Shown here in pieces: positions 40,737 through 51,139 of a DNA stretch of 64,000 nucleotides. This DNA comes from Allolobophora icterica (lineage: Eukaryota > Annelida > Clitellata > Crassiclitellata > Lumbricidae): positions 5,399,127 to 5,463,126 of the forward strand of contig OY744606.1 of NCBI GenBank assembly GCA_963556255.1, in the 5' to 3' direction. The notes under the pieces were generated by a model. It was not told the DNA's origin and made no database searches. It saw nothing but the letters and a program-made list of their open reading frames with translations. Both the position numbers and the translations under genes were made by a program. The stretch's first letter is position 1. The number at the start of each line of letters is the position of its first letter.

Positions 40737-43235
40737 ATGCCGCACACGGAAACACAGCTAGAGATACGTGACAGTAAGAAGACGCGTTGCCCGATGGATA
40801 CGTGTCTTCTATTACATGACGCAGAGACTCGTCATAAGTACTCCTTGTTCCCTGAACTTAGAGAACGTTTGGTGTTCCATGATAACGGCGATAGTTCAAG
40901 AGTCACGAGGTGCAGAATGGTCCGTCAAAGTTCAGACCAGGTAGAGAGGAAGAGAAAGCCCGTAACTAGGAAGGTACACAGAAAGGCAAAGACTGCTGCA
41001 GGTAAAAGATCGAACCCTGTTCTGAAGGACGGCCATCCTCAGGACGTTGCCCACCCGGTGACCGCGGAAGTGGCAGAGTCTGATGCCGAGACCGAGCTCT
41101 ACAGTGTAGCCTCTCATAGTAAAGCGGTAAACCCTGAACCTCCTCTGACAGGAATGGTCACTATGGACAGAGATAAGCCTTTTGACGGGGACAATAGGCA
41201 AGGCAGTGACTCGGGTGGCTCCAGACGGGTAGTGGGCTGGAGTCACCACAGGAACCCGCCCGGCGCGGCAGGGCAGGCGTCCGGGCGGCGAACGCCACAA
41301 ACTGGTACCAGAAGTGGGGTACCAGCGTTTCCTATCCACAGATCAGGGGAAGGCCCTGAAGATGCAGATGACGAGTCCGATGATATCCCTAACCGTGAAT
41401 ACAGAAGCTTGCACCACAAAGGTGCACGTCCAAAGACACGGCAAAATGAGCAGAAGTTGTTTGGCGAATTGCTCGCACTTGGTGCAGCCAATACAATCGA
41501 AACGGTAGCTGGGGCCCGTAGTGGCCACGAAAGAGGTTCGTTTTCTCTCGCCGGTGTTGAAGGATGGCTGAGAAACGTTCCAAGGACTATTGAGACAGTT
41601 GTCCAGAACGATGTGGAAAATCAGAGATACCGGTTCGGTCAACGAACTGTTGAAGAGACTGGGCTTGATGTATCAAGGCCTTCTGAGAATATCAGGATAC
41701 CACGAGTTTTACGCTTGAAAAATATAGAAAGAATGCCAGACGTGTTTAAGGAGATGTCAGTGCCTTTTCCTGGGGATGGCACAGTCCTAAAGAGAGTGCC
41801 CGGATTAATTGAAGACGCTAGAGTACCGCGAAAATTGCAAGAGAGAAGGGTAGAAGCCATGCCAGGAGACTTTGAGCAGCTTCGAGTTACTAGTCTTAGA
41901 CAAGATACACAGCCACTACATTTGAAGAGGGCTGATGGTATGCCAAGAGCGTATGAGGAAGTCCGGGTACCGCGTTACCTAAACGATGATATCGTTGCGA
42001 AGAAAGCGAATGTTTGTGAGGCACGTCAGCGGAACGAAGACGATCGAAGATCTTTGACAGATATAGTGGATTGGAAAGCGGAGATGTCTTACTTGCGACA
42101 GAGCGTAGCGACAATGAGTAAGAGGCTAGAAGAACTATCGGCTCCCGCTGCTCATCAGAAAGAGTTGTTCCGAGGGGAAAATCCGGGGAACCCGTTGGGC
42201 CCAGGTTTCCGGGAGGACTGCCAAGGACAACTAAAGATGAATGAGTCAGCACGGAACCGAGGTTTCCCAGAAACACGTGAGAAAGTTTCGCATTCTGAAA
42301 CTGTGGAAAAGACGCTCACCCGCTGTTTTCCGAAGGATAGCAGAATAATGTCGCAAGGTGTAAAGACAGAAAACTCGTGGAGTCAAGATTTTCAAGAAAA
42401 TCGTGAAGCTGAAAGTGCGGAAAAGTGGCGGACCCGAGGTTCCCCAGAGAAACGTGAGAAGCTTGCAGAGGCTAAAAGTGCATGTGGCTCGCGAAGCCGT
42501 GGTTATCCAGAGGATCCTGAGAAACGTTGGCAGGTTGGAAGCTCTCTTAAACCGCCGAGCCGAGGTTACACAGAGAAAGGCGAGAGGATATCCCGTGATG
42601 AAAAGTCAAGAGAATCACGTGGTCAGTTTCTGCTGAAAAGAGACATGGTTGAGGTGAGACAACCTTCGTCAGATGGCGCTTCAGATACAGAGGTTAAAAG
42701 CGTTTACAGAGAAGCGGCCGTGAGTAACAGAAGTTTTAGACGGAAAGATCCTATGAAATATGAAAGAGAGACGTATGGTCGGGTTAATCTATCCGAGTAT
42801 GACAGACACGATAGAGACCAAGTAACCCATGAAGAAACAGACGAAGAAAGGAAAACGGAAACGGACAGAGATCCTTTCTCGAGGAAATCGACCAAAGAGC
42901 GATGCTCTAGAGGCCAGAATACCGATTGTAAAGGTAGTAATCGCCTCGGTGGTAGTGGTGTTGTTAAGGTCGCCGACGGTGCGCGGAAAGTGACTCGACC
43001 GAAGACCGTGTTAACAATAATGACCGTTTCGTCGGGAGGGCGTCGTCAGGTGCAGTCGACAGCCAATGGGAAGCTCCCGTTCTGTACGAGGAATCCGACC
43101 GATCTAAGAAGCCAAAAAAGAGAGATGTTTGCGCAGAAGACCGAAATTCCCAGAGTTTGCGAAATGAACGCAAAGGGTCAGATTTCGAGTATTTCGCAGG
43201 CGGCGATCCGCGTGGAGACGGTCGGGCTGCATTAA
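40737..43235 (+). CDS. ORF1, 832 aa (copy 4)
   Basis: Open throughout. Private change Asp to His (YRSLHHKGA, about 41411). Shares the C-terminal Ile with copy 2. Confidence 0.65.
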   Translation: MPHTETQLEIRDSKKTRCPMDTCLLLHDAETRHKYSLFPELRERLVFHDNGDSSRVTRCRMVRQSSDQVERKRKPVTRKVHRKAKTAAGKRSNPVLKDGHPQDVAHPVTAEVAESDAETELYSVASHSKAVNPEPPLTGMVTMDRDKPFDGDNRQGSDSGGSRRVVGWSHHRNPPGAAGQASGRRTPQTGTRSGVPAFPIHRSGEGPEDADDESDDIPNREYRSLHHKGARPKTRQNEQKLFGELLALGAANTIETVAGARSGHERGSFSLAGVEGWLRNVPRTIETVVQNDVENQRYRFGQRTVEETGLDVSRPSENIRIPRVLRLKNIERMPDVFKEMSVPFPGDGTVLKRVPGLIEDARVPRKLQERRVEAMPGDFEQLRVTSLRQDTQPLHLKRADGMPRAYEEVRVPRYLNDDIVAKKANVCEARQRNEDDRRSLTDIVDWKAEMSYLRQSVATMSKRLEELSAPAAHQKELFRGENPGNPLGPGFREDCQGQLKMNESARNRGFPETREKVSHSETVEKTLTRCFPKDSRIMSQGVKTENSWSQDFQENREAESAEKWRTRGSPEKREKLAEAKSACGSRSRGYPEDPEKRWQVGSSLKPPSRGYTEKGERISRDEKSRESRGQFLLKRDMVEVRQPSSDGASDTEVKSVYREAAVSNRSFRRKDPMKYERETYGRVNLSEYDRHDRDQVTHEETDEERKTETDRDPFSRKSTKERCSRGQNTDCKGSNRLGGSGVVKVADGARKVTRPKTVLTIMTVSSGGRRQVQSTANGKLPFCTRNPTDLRSQKREMFAQKTEIPRVCEMNAKGQISSISQAAIRVETVGLH
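41303..41320 (+). promoter_or_regulatory. Primer-binding site (copy 4)
   Basis: Identical 18-nt site, 3 nt after LTR 4. Confidence 0.75.
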
Positions 43236-45112
43236 GTACTGAAGAAGAAAGTGCAGCTTCGAGCGACCGAGAGATAAGTACGAAGGCTTCTAAGTGGCGT
43301 ACTAAAAATGCGTCCAGTACTCAGAAGAGACATGGGTACGAGCAACATCGGTCGGTACGGAACTCTACAGGAGAAAACGAGCCGTTGAGTGACGATGAAA
43401 TAGACACTGAAGAGTCTACGGGACGAAATGGAAAGAGGCACATTATTCGGAAGAGAGGTGAAAACGGTCAGCATCGATCAGCTGTGAGGGCTGAAGACGG
43501 AAACGAATCGATGAGTGACCACGATCACACAAGGAAGAATTTGCCCAAGACGAATGTCAGAAAAACGCCTGCTACGCAGAAGAGAGGCGAAAACCCAACA
43601 GACCGTGGAATACGAATTAAGCTGGAGAAATATGATGGAAAAACAGCGATAGCCGCGTTTTTGGCCAAGTTCGAAGTTTGTGGTCGTTGCAATCGGTGGA
43701 CTGATCGGGAGAAAGCAGATCAGTTAATGTGCGCTTTAACAGGGCCCGCGTCTCAGCTATTGTGGGATATGGGAGCTCAGGACAATGTAACCTGGCAAGA
43801 ACTTGTCGAAAGGCTCAAAGCGAGGTACGGTTCCGAAGACCAGACAAGCCTATATCGTATGAAACTTCGCACATACATGGAGGCTCATGGAGAGACTCTG
43901 AGCACTGTTGTGCAAGAAATAAGGAGGTTGATGGCTTTGGCGTACCCAGGAGCTACAAGTGATATTGTCGAGACGGTTGCTTGTGATGCTTTCATTGACG
44001 CATTGGCAAATGAAGACTTGGCACAGAAAGTGCGGGAACGAGAGCCTGCTAACCTTGAGGCTGCCTATAAACATGCAGTTCGGTTAGATGCTTATGGCCG
44101 ATCGGCGACACAAGGAAGTGATATGGACCGCAGACACGGCAGAGTTAAAGCTACAAGGGAAGATCGCAAAGCCACGGCTGATGATGAGCAGAAAACTTTA
44201 CGTATAGAAGATCTAGAACGGGAAATTAAGAATCTGTCAAGAGAAATTGGACGACTTATCTCGAAACAAGATTCCGACCCGGTTTCTGGAAGACCGTATG
44301 GAATGGCGAACAGTTCGGACAGAGCCATTGAAGGTCAAAGGAAGACCGAACCGAACGTCGTACAGCGACGGAATTTTCCGCCAGGACGTTTGAGAAACCC
44401 TGATATTGAATGTTACCTTTGTAAACAGAAAGGGCACGTTAAACGTTTTTGTCCTCAAGGAACTGCTGAGAGGATTGGTGAAGACAGAACCAATGAAACA
44501 ACTAAGGCAGAACCCATCCAAGAGGAGGCTCAAAATCGACTGATCAAAGGCAGCAGGATGGCTTACGTTGTCGCTAGACTAGAAGGGAAGCGAATACACT
44601 GTCTACTTGATTCTGGAAGTGAAATGTCACTTGTGCCACGACGCCTTGTGTTGAACACCGTGCTAGTACCGTCAGCACAGCGTCTGTTAGCCGCTAATGG
44701 AAGTCAGATAAAAGTGGACGGTGAAACCACGCTGAAGATTGGTATTGGAAAACAGATATATCCTCTACCATGTTTAGTGACGGACCAAGTGACGGAAGTG
44801 ATCTTGGGGTTGTCATGGTTAGAAAACAATGAAGCTCAATGGGACTTCGCAAGGCGCTGCGTTTGTTTAGGGAGCGAGAAGATCCCTCTGAAAGAAGCCG
44901 TGACCGAATCCATGTGCCGGAGAGTTGTCGTTCAGGAGGACACCGTGATTCCGCGAAGAAGCGAAGTTGACGTCCCAGCTTCAGTGGTGTACCCACATTT
45001 CCAAGAGGATAACGAAGATGGACGACTATTATTGTTAGAAAGGACAGTGAGGCTTTTGTTAAGTGACTTTCAAAGCTGCTGTGAGAGCTATTTTGCGAGG
45101 ACGATACCATGA
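43157..45112 (+). CDS. gag-pro: ORF2 Gag-PR (copy 4)
   Basis: Intact. Private changes: Arg to Met in the Gag domain (RTYMEAHGE, about 43877) and Val to Asp before the coiled coil (TADDEQ, about 44181). Shares the early Tyr with copy 2. Zinc-knuckle and protease residues are intact. Confidence 0.88.
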   Translation: MRNERKGSDFEYFAGGDPRGDGRAALSTEEESAASSDREISTKASKWRTKNASSTQKRHGYEQHRSVRNSTGENEPLSDDEIDTEESTGRNGKRHIIRKRGENGQHRSAVRAEDGNESMSDHDHTRKNLPKTNVRKTPATQKRGENPTDRGIRIKLEKYDGKTAIAAFLAKFEVCGRCNRWTDREKADQLMCALTGPASQLLWDMGAQDNVTWQELVERLKARYGSEDQTSLYRMKLRTYMEAHGETLSTVVQEIRRLMALAYPGATSDIVETVACDAFIDALANEDLAQKVREREPANLEAAYKHAVRLDAYGRSATQGSDMDRRHGRVKATREDRKATADDEQKTLRIEDLEREIKNLSREIGRLISKQDSDPVSGRPYGMANSSDRAIEGQRKTEPNVVQRRNFPPGRLRNPDIECYLCKQKGHVKRFCPQGTAERIGEDRTNETTKAEPIQEEAQNRLIKGSRMAYVVARLEGKRIHCLLDSGSEMSLVPRRLVLNTVLVPSAQRLLAANGSQIKVDGETTLKIGIGKQIYPLPCLVTDQVTEVILGLSWLENNEAQWDFARRCVCLGSEKIPLKEAVTESMCRRVVVQEDTVIPRRSEVDVPASVVYPHFQEDNEDGRLLLLERTVRLLLSDFQSCCESYFARTIP

Positions 45113-46019
45113 CCGCTTAATTGCGGCGATTTTACGGACTTCTGTCGGAGAAACATTTTTGAGTTTTCGTTTGATGACTTTTTGTTTGGACAGTTTCCTT
45201 GTACTGAAATGCATAACAATTGCGGTACATGTTACCGCTTAATTGCGGCGAGTTTGCGGACTATTGTTGGAAAACGATGTTTTAAGTTTCTGTTTGATGA
45301 AAACCTTTCAGTTGGACTGTGTATTAGTATTTTGATGTAACGATACTCGGAATACTTAGTAAATGCATAATTACGGGTGTTTTGAAAGTTCGTCGCATTG
45401 CGAATTCCTTGTTTCCCGTTTGATGATAACTGATGCTGAAGTGCTACTAAAAGATGTGTGACCATTTTCGGCACGTCTACTGATGCTAAATTCGGGAGTT
45501 CCGAGGATAACTTTGGGTTTTGTTCTGATGAGAATAATTTTCAGACTACCCTAGACGCAGATAATACCATTTGCGGTCCTAGGTAGTTTAATTGCGAAAA
45601 ATTTACAAAGAAGCTTCGCAGTGCGACTTTCAGTTTCTTGTGAAGACGCCTATTGGGTGTTTTCGTGTATGCTGTTTGGATTTACGAACCGCATAAGTTA
45701 TTAGACATTGCGGTGATTCTTATGGTTGTCGGCGAGTGCGAGAATCTTACGGATACGGTTTTGAGTTGAAATGTTAATTTCATTCCTTTGATCCGAAGAG
45801 TACGGACTTAGAAATTGTTAGTGCATCGCCGTCAATAAGTTGAATTGTTGTCTATTAGGATAGCTAATGCTTTGATACGTTGCATTAGTTGACAATTGTG
45901 TGTAAAGATAAACTTGTGTGATTGATGTATAATGTTAGTGCCTATGTTAAATGACATTAAATAGTTTCGTTTTAGTTGATACACGATGTTAGAGCAATGA
46001 TGTAAATAGGATAATTTGT

Positions 46020-46053
<34 letters not shown>

Positions 46054-46632
46054 ACAATTTTAAGGCCGCCGAGCGATGCCGGTCGGTTATTGACTTCGTC
46101 TTTGCTTTTAGTTATATTATTTTGGAGTTGTGCATGATGTGATGGACTAAGTTGACATTCGGGAGATAATTTGGTGACTTTTCTCTCCTAGGTCTCCTGG
46201 CCAGTTCGGTTAGGTAGAGCCCAGAGTCATGATAGAGGGCCTGTTAAGGTTGGCAACTTGGAGGATAAGACAGGTTGCCAGTAGGGCGGTTGATGGAATC
46301 TCTTGCACCATTAAAAAGGCTGTCGTCAGTACGGTTCACAGGAGATAAGGGCGCTGGGTGGCATCTCCACGGTTTCAGAGTGGTTGCTCTGACCAAAGTG
46401 TGCTTCCCCAGTTGCTGAGGCTCTCATCGTTGCTTGGCGTACGTGCGGGGTAGCAGAGATTGTCGTGTCTGGATGCAGTACTTGACAGAGTAAGTCCTCC
46501 AGATGACCGAGGTGTTACGCCCTATAACCAGCGAAATAGTGGTTCCTTGCCTTCTAAGTGGATCTGGGTTGGAGATGTTTCTGTCACGTGGATCCAGGTC
46601 CCCGGTTTGTCGGAGATGCTCCGCATCTAAGT
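45113..46632 (+). other. 3' non-coding region (copy 4)
   Basis: The A-run at about 46024-46050 ends AGAAAC, as in copy 1 but unlike copies 2 and 3. The rest follows copy 1. Confidence 0.6.
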
Positions 46633-46645
46633 AAGGTGGGGAGAG
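46633..46645 (+). promoter_or_regulatory. Polypurine tract before LTR 5
   Basis: AAGGTGGGGAGAG directly abuts TGTGGCG. Confidence 0.75.
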
Positions 46646-46978
46646 TGTGGCGGTTTGGCCACAAGGCACGAACGAAGGAATATAATGATAGCTGTCTTAA
46701 TTAATTAACGTCTTATTCGATGGGTGGCGCTTTATAACTGTTCGATTATAATTATAATTACAAGTGCTGTATTTTATTTTTGCCATTTTAACGCTTTAAT
46801 TTATTAATTACAATAAGAGAACACACCGTCTGTCCAATAATTAGTGGCTAAACATAGGGAGGCCGCTTAATATAGTTGGTAGATGTTTCGATTTTGGACA
46901 CCTCTATTTAAGAAGACGGTGATGGCCTACTATATAAGTATGGAGGCATGAATATGGTTTACGTACTAACTTATAATC

Positions 46979-47329
46979 ATGCAGACCAATCAATGTAGCC
47001 TTCCTATGGAGGCCAGAATAACGTCTTACGTACGAGACCATAGCGTGCAGATAGATGCAGATGGATTCATAGAGCTTGCCTCACGCTGCGTTGCCTATAT
47101 CGTAGGACGGCGTTACTGCGTCCTGCATATACAGCGATACGGTTCTTTAGTGTCGTTGGTTAGCGATAAATACTGCACTCCGTGTGGTAGTATACGGCGA
47201 GTGATAAAGCGAGTTCCAGGTTTCGGGCAAGTTACAAATATATTTACGGACGAGAGGGCGTCCGAGAAAAGGCTAATCTGTGCGATCCCGGGTTACAGCC
47301 GAATCGATCGCTCTCGGGTGAAGGATTGA
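46979..47329 (+). CDS. LTR-encoded 116-aa ORF (LTR 5)
   Basis: Same protein and position as in the other LTRs. Function unknown. Confidence 0.3.
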   Translation: MQTNQCSLPMEARITSYVRDHSVQIDADGFIELASRCVAYIVGRRYCVLHIQRYGSLVSLVSDKYCTPCGSIRRVIKRVPGFGQVTNIFTDERASEKRLICAIPGYSRIDRSRVKD

Positions 47330-47513
47330 GTCCGCCGATCCGACAGGTTTGGGGCCCACCCTGCCGTTAGATCGCGAAAAGGTCTGAATCTCGATTGTTG
47401 GTAGTTTGCGGGCTGAGTATAGCTCGGGGAAAGACCGATAGTGAGAGATTGAGAGCTCACAGGTCTGTTCCGGTAACGTACGGGGCAAAGAGTTTCTTGG
47501 TGACCGTCTGATA

Positions 47514-48152
47514 AACCTCGGGCAAGGCCCCGCTGTTGATAGTCAGAGATACACGGGCAAAGACCCGGTGATACGCGGGCAAAGACCCGGTGTTGACCGT
47601 CAGATATAAACGGGCAAAGACCCGGTGGTACCCGTTAGAGATACGCGGGCAAAGACCCGGTGTTGATAGTCAGAGATAAACGGGCAAATACCCGGAGATA
47701 CGCGGGCAAAGACCCGGTGTTGACCGTCAGATATAAACGGGCAAAGACCCGGTGGTAGCCGTCAGAGATACACGCGGAAAGGCCCCGCTGTTGACCGTTA
47801 GAAATACACGGGCAAAGACCCGGAGATACGCGGGCAAAGACCCGGTGTTGACCGTCAGATATACACGGGCAAAGACCCGGTGGTACCCGTCAGAGATACA
47901 CGGGCAAAGACCCGGAGATACGCGGGCAAAGACCCGGTGTTGACCGTCATATATAAACGGGCAAAGACCCGGTGGTAGCCGTCAGAGATACACGCGGAAA
48001 GGCCCCGCAGTTGACCGTCAGAGATACACGGGCAAAGACCCGGTGGTAGCCGTTAGAGATACACGGGCAGAGTCCCAGCTGTTGACCGTCAGAGAAACAC
48101 GCGGAAAGGCCCCGCAGTTGACCGTCTGAGATACACGGGCAAAGACCCGGTG
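47514..48152 (+). repeat. Hairpin minisatellite in LTR 5
   Basis: The same 20 units in the same order. Confidence 0.85.
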
Positions 48153-49267
48153 GTGATAACTCAGTTAAAGTATCGTCCATAAAAGCTGAGCAGTGCGATC
48201 CCGAGTTACAGCAAAAACTAATCACTCTTGGGTATTGGATTGACCGCCGATTCGACAGGTTTGGGGCCCACCCTGCCGTTAGATCGCGAGCCGGTCTGAA
48301 TCCCGATTGTGGAAGTTTAGCAGGCTGAGTAAACCTCGGGGAGAGACCGATCGTCCGAGAGTTAGAGAAAACACAGGTCTGTATAGGTAAAGTGCGGAGA
48401 AACATTCCGCTGGTGACGTCCGGTGAAGTACCGGAACGATCTTGTTGAAACTGTTCGATAACATCGGCGAACAACCGGTGAATCTCAATACGCGGTAACC
48501 GGGTTTGGCTGTTTTACGCGTCATAGTTACTCCCGCGGTTTACCGGCAAATATCCGTCCGGAAGACCATCCGGACGATCCGACCGTTGTCTGTTCCAGTG
48601 TTCGGGAAAGTTCCCACGGTGGGAAGCTACACAGGTCTGTGTGCAATAACGGGGTAAAGTTACCCACAGATACCGTTAGCAGAATCGAGTGTGAGTACCG
48701 AGAAACGAAGCCTACGAGTCTGTGCGCTCCCGGAAAAAGACCCAACTGTTACGTTCTCTATTTTATTCAGACAGTCATGTTCAAGAGATACGGCTAGTGG
48801 AGTAAGGGCCCACTCTGCTGCTCAGGTCTCGAGACAGACTAATTCTGAATAGTGGGAGGATAAAAGGTTGTGTAAACCGGAAAGAGATCAGACCAAGATA
48901 TTCGGGTCGGGTATTCGGGTACCCAGGTCCGAAAGAGACACGTCCGCTTTACTAGCGAAACCCAGCTAGTCAGAGTCCCAGGGTGAAGTGTACGAGAGTT
49001 CCCGGTTAAAGGAACATTAACGCAGACCAAGAGTAAACGATACGAGAAAGTCCGGGTAGTCGGGTATCCAGATAGAACATATTTGCTTGCAGCAACACAC
49101 AGCTCTGAGGACTGATTGAAGTGCGAGGTTGGGCCCCCCTCGTGCGTAGGTCAGAACAAAGGTCTGTGTGTGTAGATAGCGAAGGTTATAGAGAGAGGAC
49201 CTTCACTATCAGAGTGCCATAGAGACCCGTTATCTTTCGAAGCAGAATTCATCATTGTGAGGCCGGT

Positions 49268-49879
49268 ATGCCGCACACGGAAACACAGCTAGAGATACGT
49301 GACAGTAAGAAGACGCGTTGCCCGATGGATACGTGTCTTCTATTACATGACGCAGAGACTCGTCATAAGTACTCATTGTTCCCTGAACTTAGAGAACGTT
49401 TGGTGTTCCATGATAACGGCGATAGTTCAAGAGTCACGAGGTGCAGAATGGTCCGTCAAAGTTCAGACCAGGTAGAGAGGAAGAGAAAGCCCGTAACTAG
49501 GAAGGTACACAGAAAGGCAAAGACTGCTGCAGGTAAAAGATCGAACCCTGTTCTGAAGGACGGCCATCCTCAGGACGTTGCCCACCCGGTGACCGCGGAA
49601 GTGGCAGAGTCTGATGCCGAGACCGAGCTCTACAGTGTAGCCTCTCATAGTAAAGCGGTAAACCCTGAACCTCCTCTGACAGGAATGGTCACTATGGACA
49701 GAGATAAGCCTTTTGACGGGGACAATAGGCAAGGCAGTGACTCGGGTGGCTCCAGACGGGTAGTGGGCTGGAGTCACCACAGGAACCCGCCCGGCGCGGC
49801 AGGGCAGGCGTCCGGGCGGCGAACGCCACACTTTGACTACCTGGATGTCTTCCAACCGCCTTCGCTTGAATCCCACTAA
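49268..49879 (+). pseudogene. ORF1 N-terminal part read out of LTR 5 into the LINE
   Basis: The first 187 residues of ORF1 are encoded by LTR 5. The frame then leaves the LTR and adds 16 residues (HFDYLDVFQPPSLESH) from out-of-frame LINE sequence before a stop. It shows that the LTR alone carries an open ORF1 start; no functional product is expected. Confidence 0.7.
49831..49834. other. Target site duplication, right copy (CTTT)
   Basis: Directly follows the CGCCACA of LTR 5 and matches 12520-12523. Confidence 0.85.
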
Positions 49880-50675
49880 GACTCAATATATCTGGCTGGG
49901 TACCCCTAGGCAGCTTGCTAAGGTTGATCATGCTTGTCTTACTTCTGAGTTCCCCTATATCGTCTTTTCCACCTCCGTCAGAGATCTTGGCGTCATCTTG
50001 GATTCGGAACTCACCCTCTCTCCGCACATCTTGCAGCTGAGCCGGGCTTGCTACTTTCAGCTACGACAGCTTCACGTTGTTTCCCGCTCTCTTTCCCCCC
50101 AATCTGCTGCTACTCTCATTCATGCATTCATTACCTGTCGGCTTGACTACTGCTGCTCCCTCTATATTGGGCTTCCCCTCACTCGACTGAACTGTCTGGA
50201 ACGCGTATTGCGTTCTGCTGCGCGTTTGATTGGGAGCATACCTAAATTTGGCCATGTTTCTGAATACATGCGTGATGTCCTCCACTGGTTACCACTCTCG
50301 CAACGCATTGTCTACCGGGTTGCCTCCATTGTCTGGAAATGTCAGCTTGGCTGTGCTCCCTTCTATCTGCGTGAGCTCTGTTCTCGTGCCTCTGTTCCAC
50401 CTGGTCACCGCTCTCTTCGCTCTACCACCCGTGGTGATCTCTCTGTTCCTTTTGCACGCACCGCTACTATGCAGCAACGTGCTTTCTCCGTCGTTGGTCC
50501 CAAAATTTGGAATGGGCTTCCTTCTGAGCTGCGGTCTCTTCCTCGAAACTCATCCACCGCTTTCTTCTCTGCTCTAAAGACTTTTCTCTTTCGCCGGGGT
50601 TGGGCTGGGAGCGCCTCTGAATAGATTTCTTGAAGGGGTGCTATATAAATGTTTGATTGATTGATTGATTGATAC
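49835..50675 (+). pseudogene. CR1/L2-like LINE reverse transcriptase, part 2 and 3' end
   Basis: This is the second half of the LINE interrupted at 12523. An open frame to 50624 gives TTWMSSNRLRLNPTKTQYIW, VRDLGVILDSELTLSPHI, SAATLIHAFITCRLDYC, LRSAARLIGSIPKFGHVS, MRDVLHWLPLSQRIVYRVAS, a VVGPKIWNGLP block and the C-terminal GWAGSASE. The 3' end is GGGTGCTATATAAATGTTTG followed by (ATTG)n at about 50655-50672. This half has no stops, so the LINE was fairly young when the array landed, although part 1 has a frameshift. Confidence 0.9.
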
Positions 50676-51139
50676 CTTTAAAACATTTTCAACCGATGCT
50701 TTATAAACATGTGACACTCAGGCACAGCGACCAAGTGATTTTATGCCGTTAAAACAATTATTATGGAAGCCGAAGGCCGCACCAGTAAACTCAAAGCAAC
50801 GACTAAAATTTATTGAAAATTTCTAACTACATGAAAATTTATTATGAATACCAACAATTGTGTAATAACCAGTGAATAATAGCATGTATGTATGACACGC
50901 TTTATAATAGTTTAGCGCGACAAAGTATATCAATAAACGTTCAAACACGTTTTTAGTGAGATATGTAATGTGCTTAATAAATTTACAGGCAATTAACAAA
51001 GAAGCTTTCGATGCCTTCAGGCATTCAGAAGTTCATAGGCCCTATATATTATCTTACCTACGTTTATTACACAGCGTCTCAAGCAGTGCAATGGAAAGTT
51101 CACCCTATGAGCCCAAGTATTAACAATCTATTGCGTAGT
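50676..51139. other. Unassigned AT-rich sequence with dispersed-module traces
   Basis: TACCTTTAAAACATTTTC and AACCGATGCTTTATAAA at the left edge match the module start at 8322-8350. The rest is AT-rich without a usable frame or inverted ends. Confidence 0.4.

Larger units (their letters stand above)
38115..41299 (+). repeat. LTR 4, 3185 bp
   Basis: I saw no difference from LTR 1. The TATA box is at 38400-38407 and the hairpin minisatellite at 38983-39621. Confidence 0.9.
12524..49830 (+). mobile_element. Tandem array of a non-autonomous Ty3-like LTR retrotransposon (5 LTRs, 4 internals)
   Basis: The unit starts at 12524, 21053, 29584, 38115 and 46646 (periods 8529, 8531, 8531 and 8531). The final piece, 46646-49830, is 3185 bp and stops exactly where the first LTR stops (15708) relative to the unit start. 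It begins TGTGGCG and ends CGCCACA, the TG...CA inverted ends of an LTR. A Leu-tRNA-like primer-binding site follows each LTR except the last, and a purine tract precedes each LTR except the first. Copies differ by only a few substitutions and by poly-A length. A single CTTT duplication flanks the whole array, so it descends from one insertion, probably expanded by unequal crossing-over between LTRs. Insertion of a ready-made concatemer is the alternative. Confidence 0.92.
46646..49830 (+). repeat. LTR 5 (terminal 3' LTR), 3185 bp
   Basis: It ends at CGCCACA and passes straight into LINE sequence, so it defines the true LTR 3' border. One private base: AAGTACTCATTG at about 49375 (CCTTG elsewhere), silent in ORF1. 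The TATA box at 46931-46938 points out into the flanking LINE, so transcripts starting here would run into host DNA. Confidence 0.92.

Noticed and set aside
46646..49830. A broken fifth unit of a segmental or satellite repeat
   Set aside because: Its end coincides with the LTR end defined by TG...CA and the primer site, so it is a complete LTR.
12524..49830. Tandemly duplicated host gene family or rDNA-like array
   Set aside because: Gag, zinc knuckle, protease, primer site, purine tract and target duplication identify a retrotransposon; no rRNA-like sequence is present.
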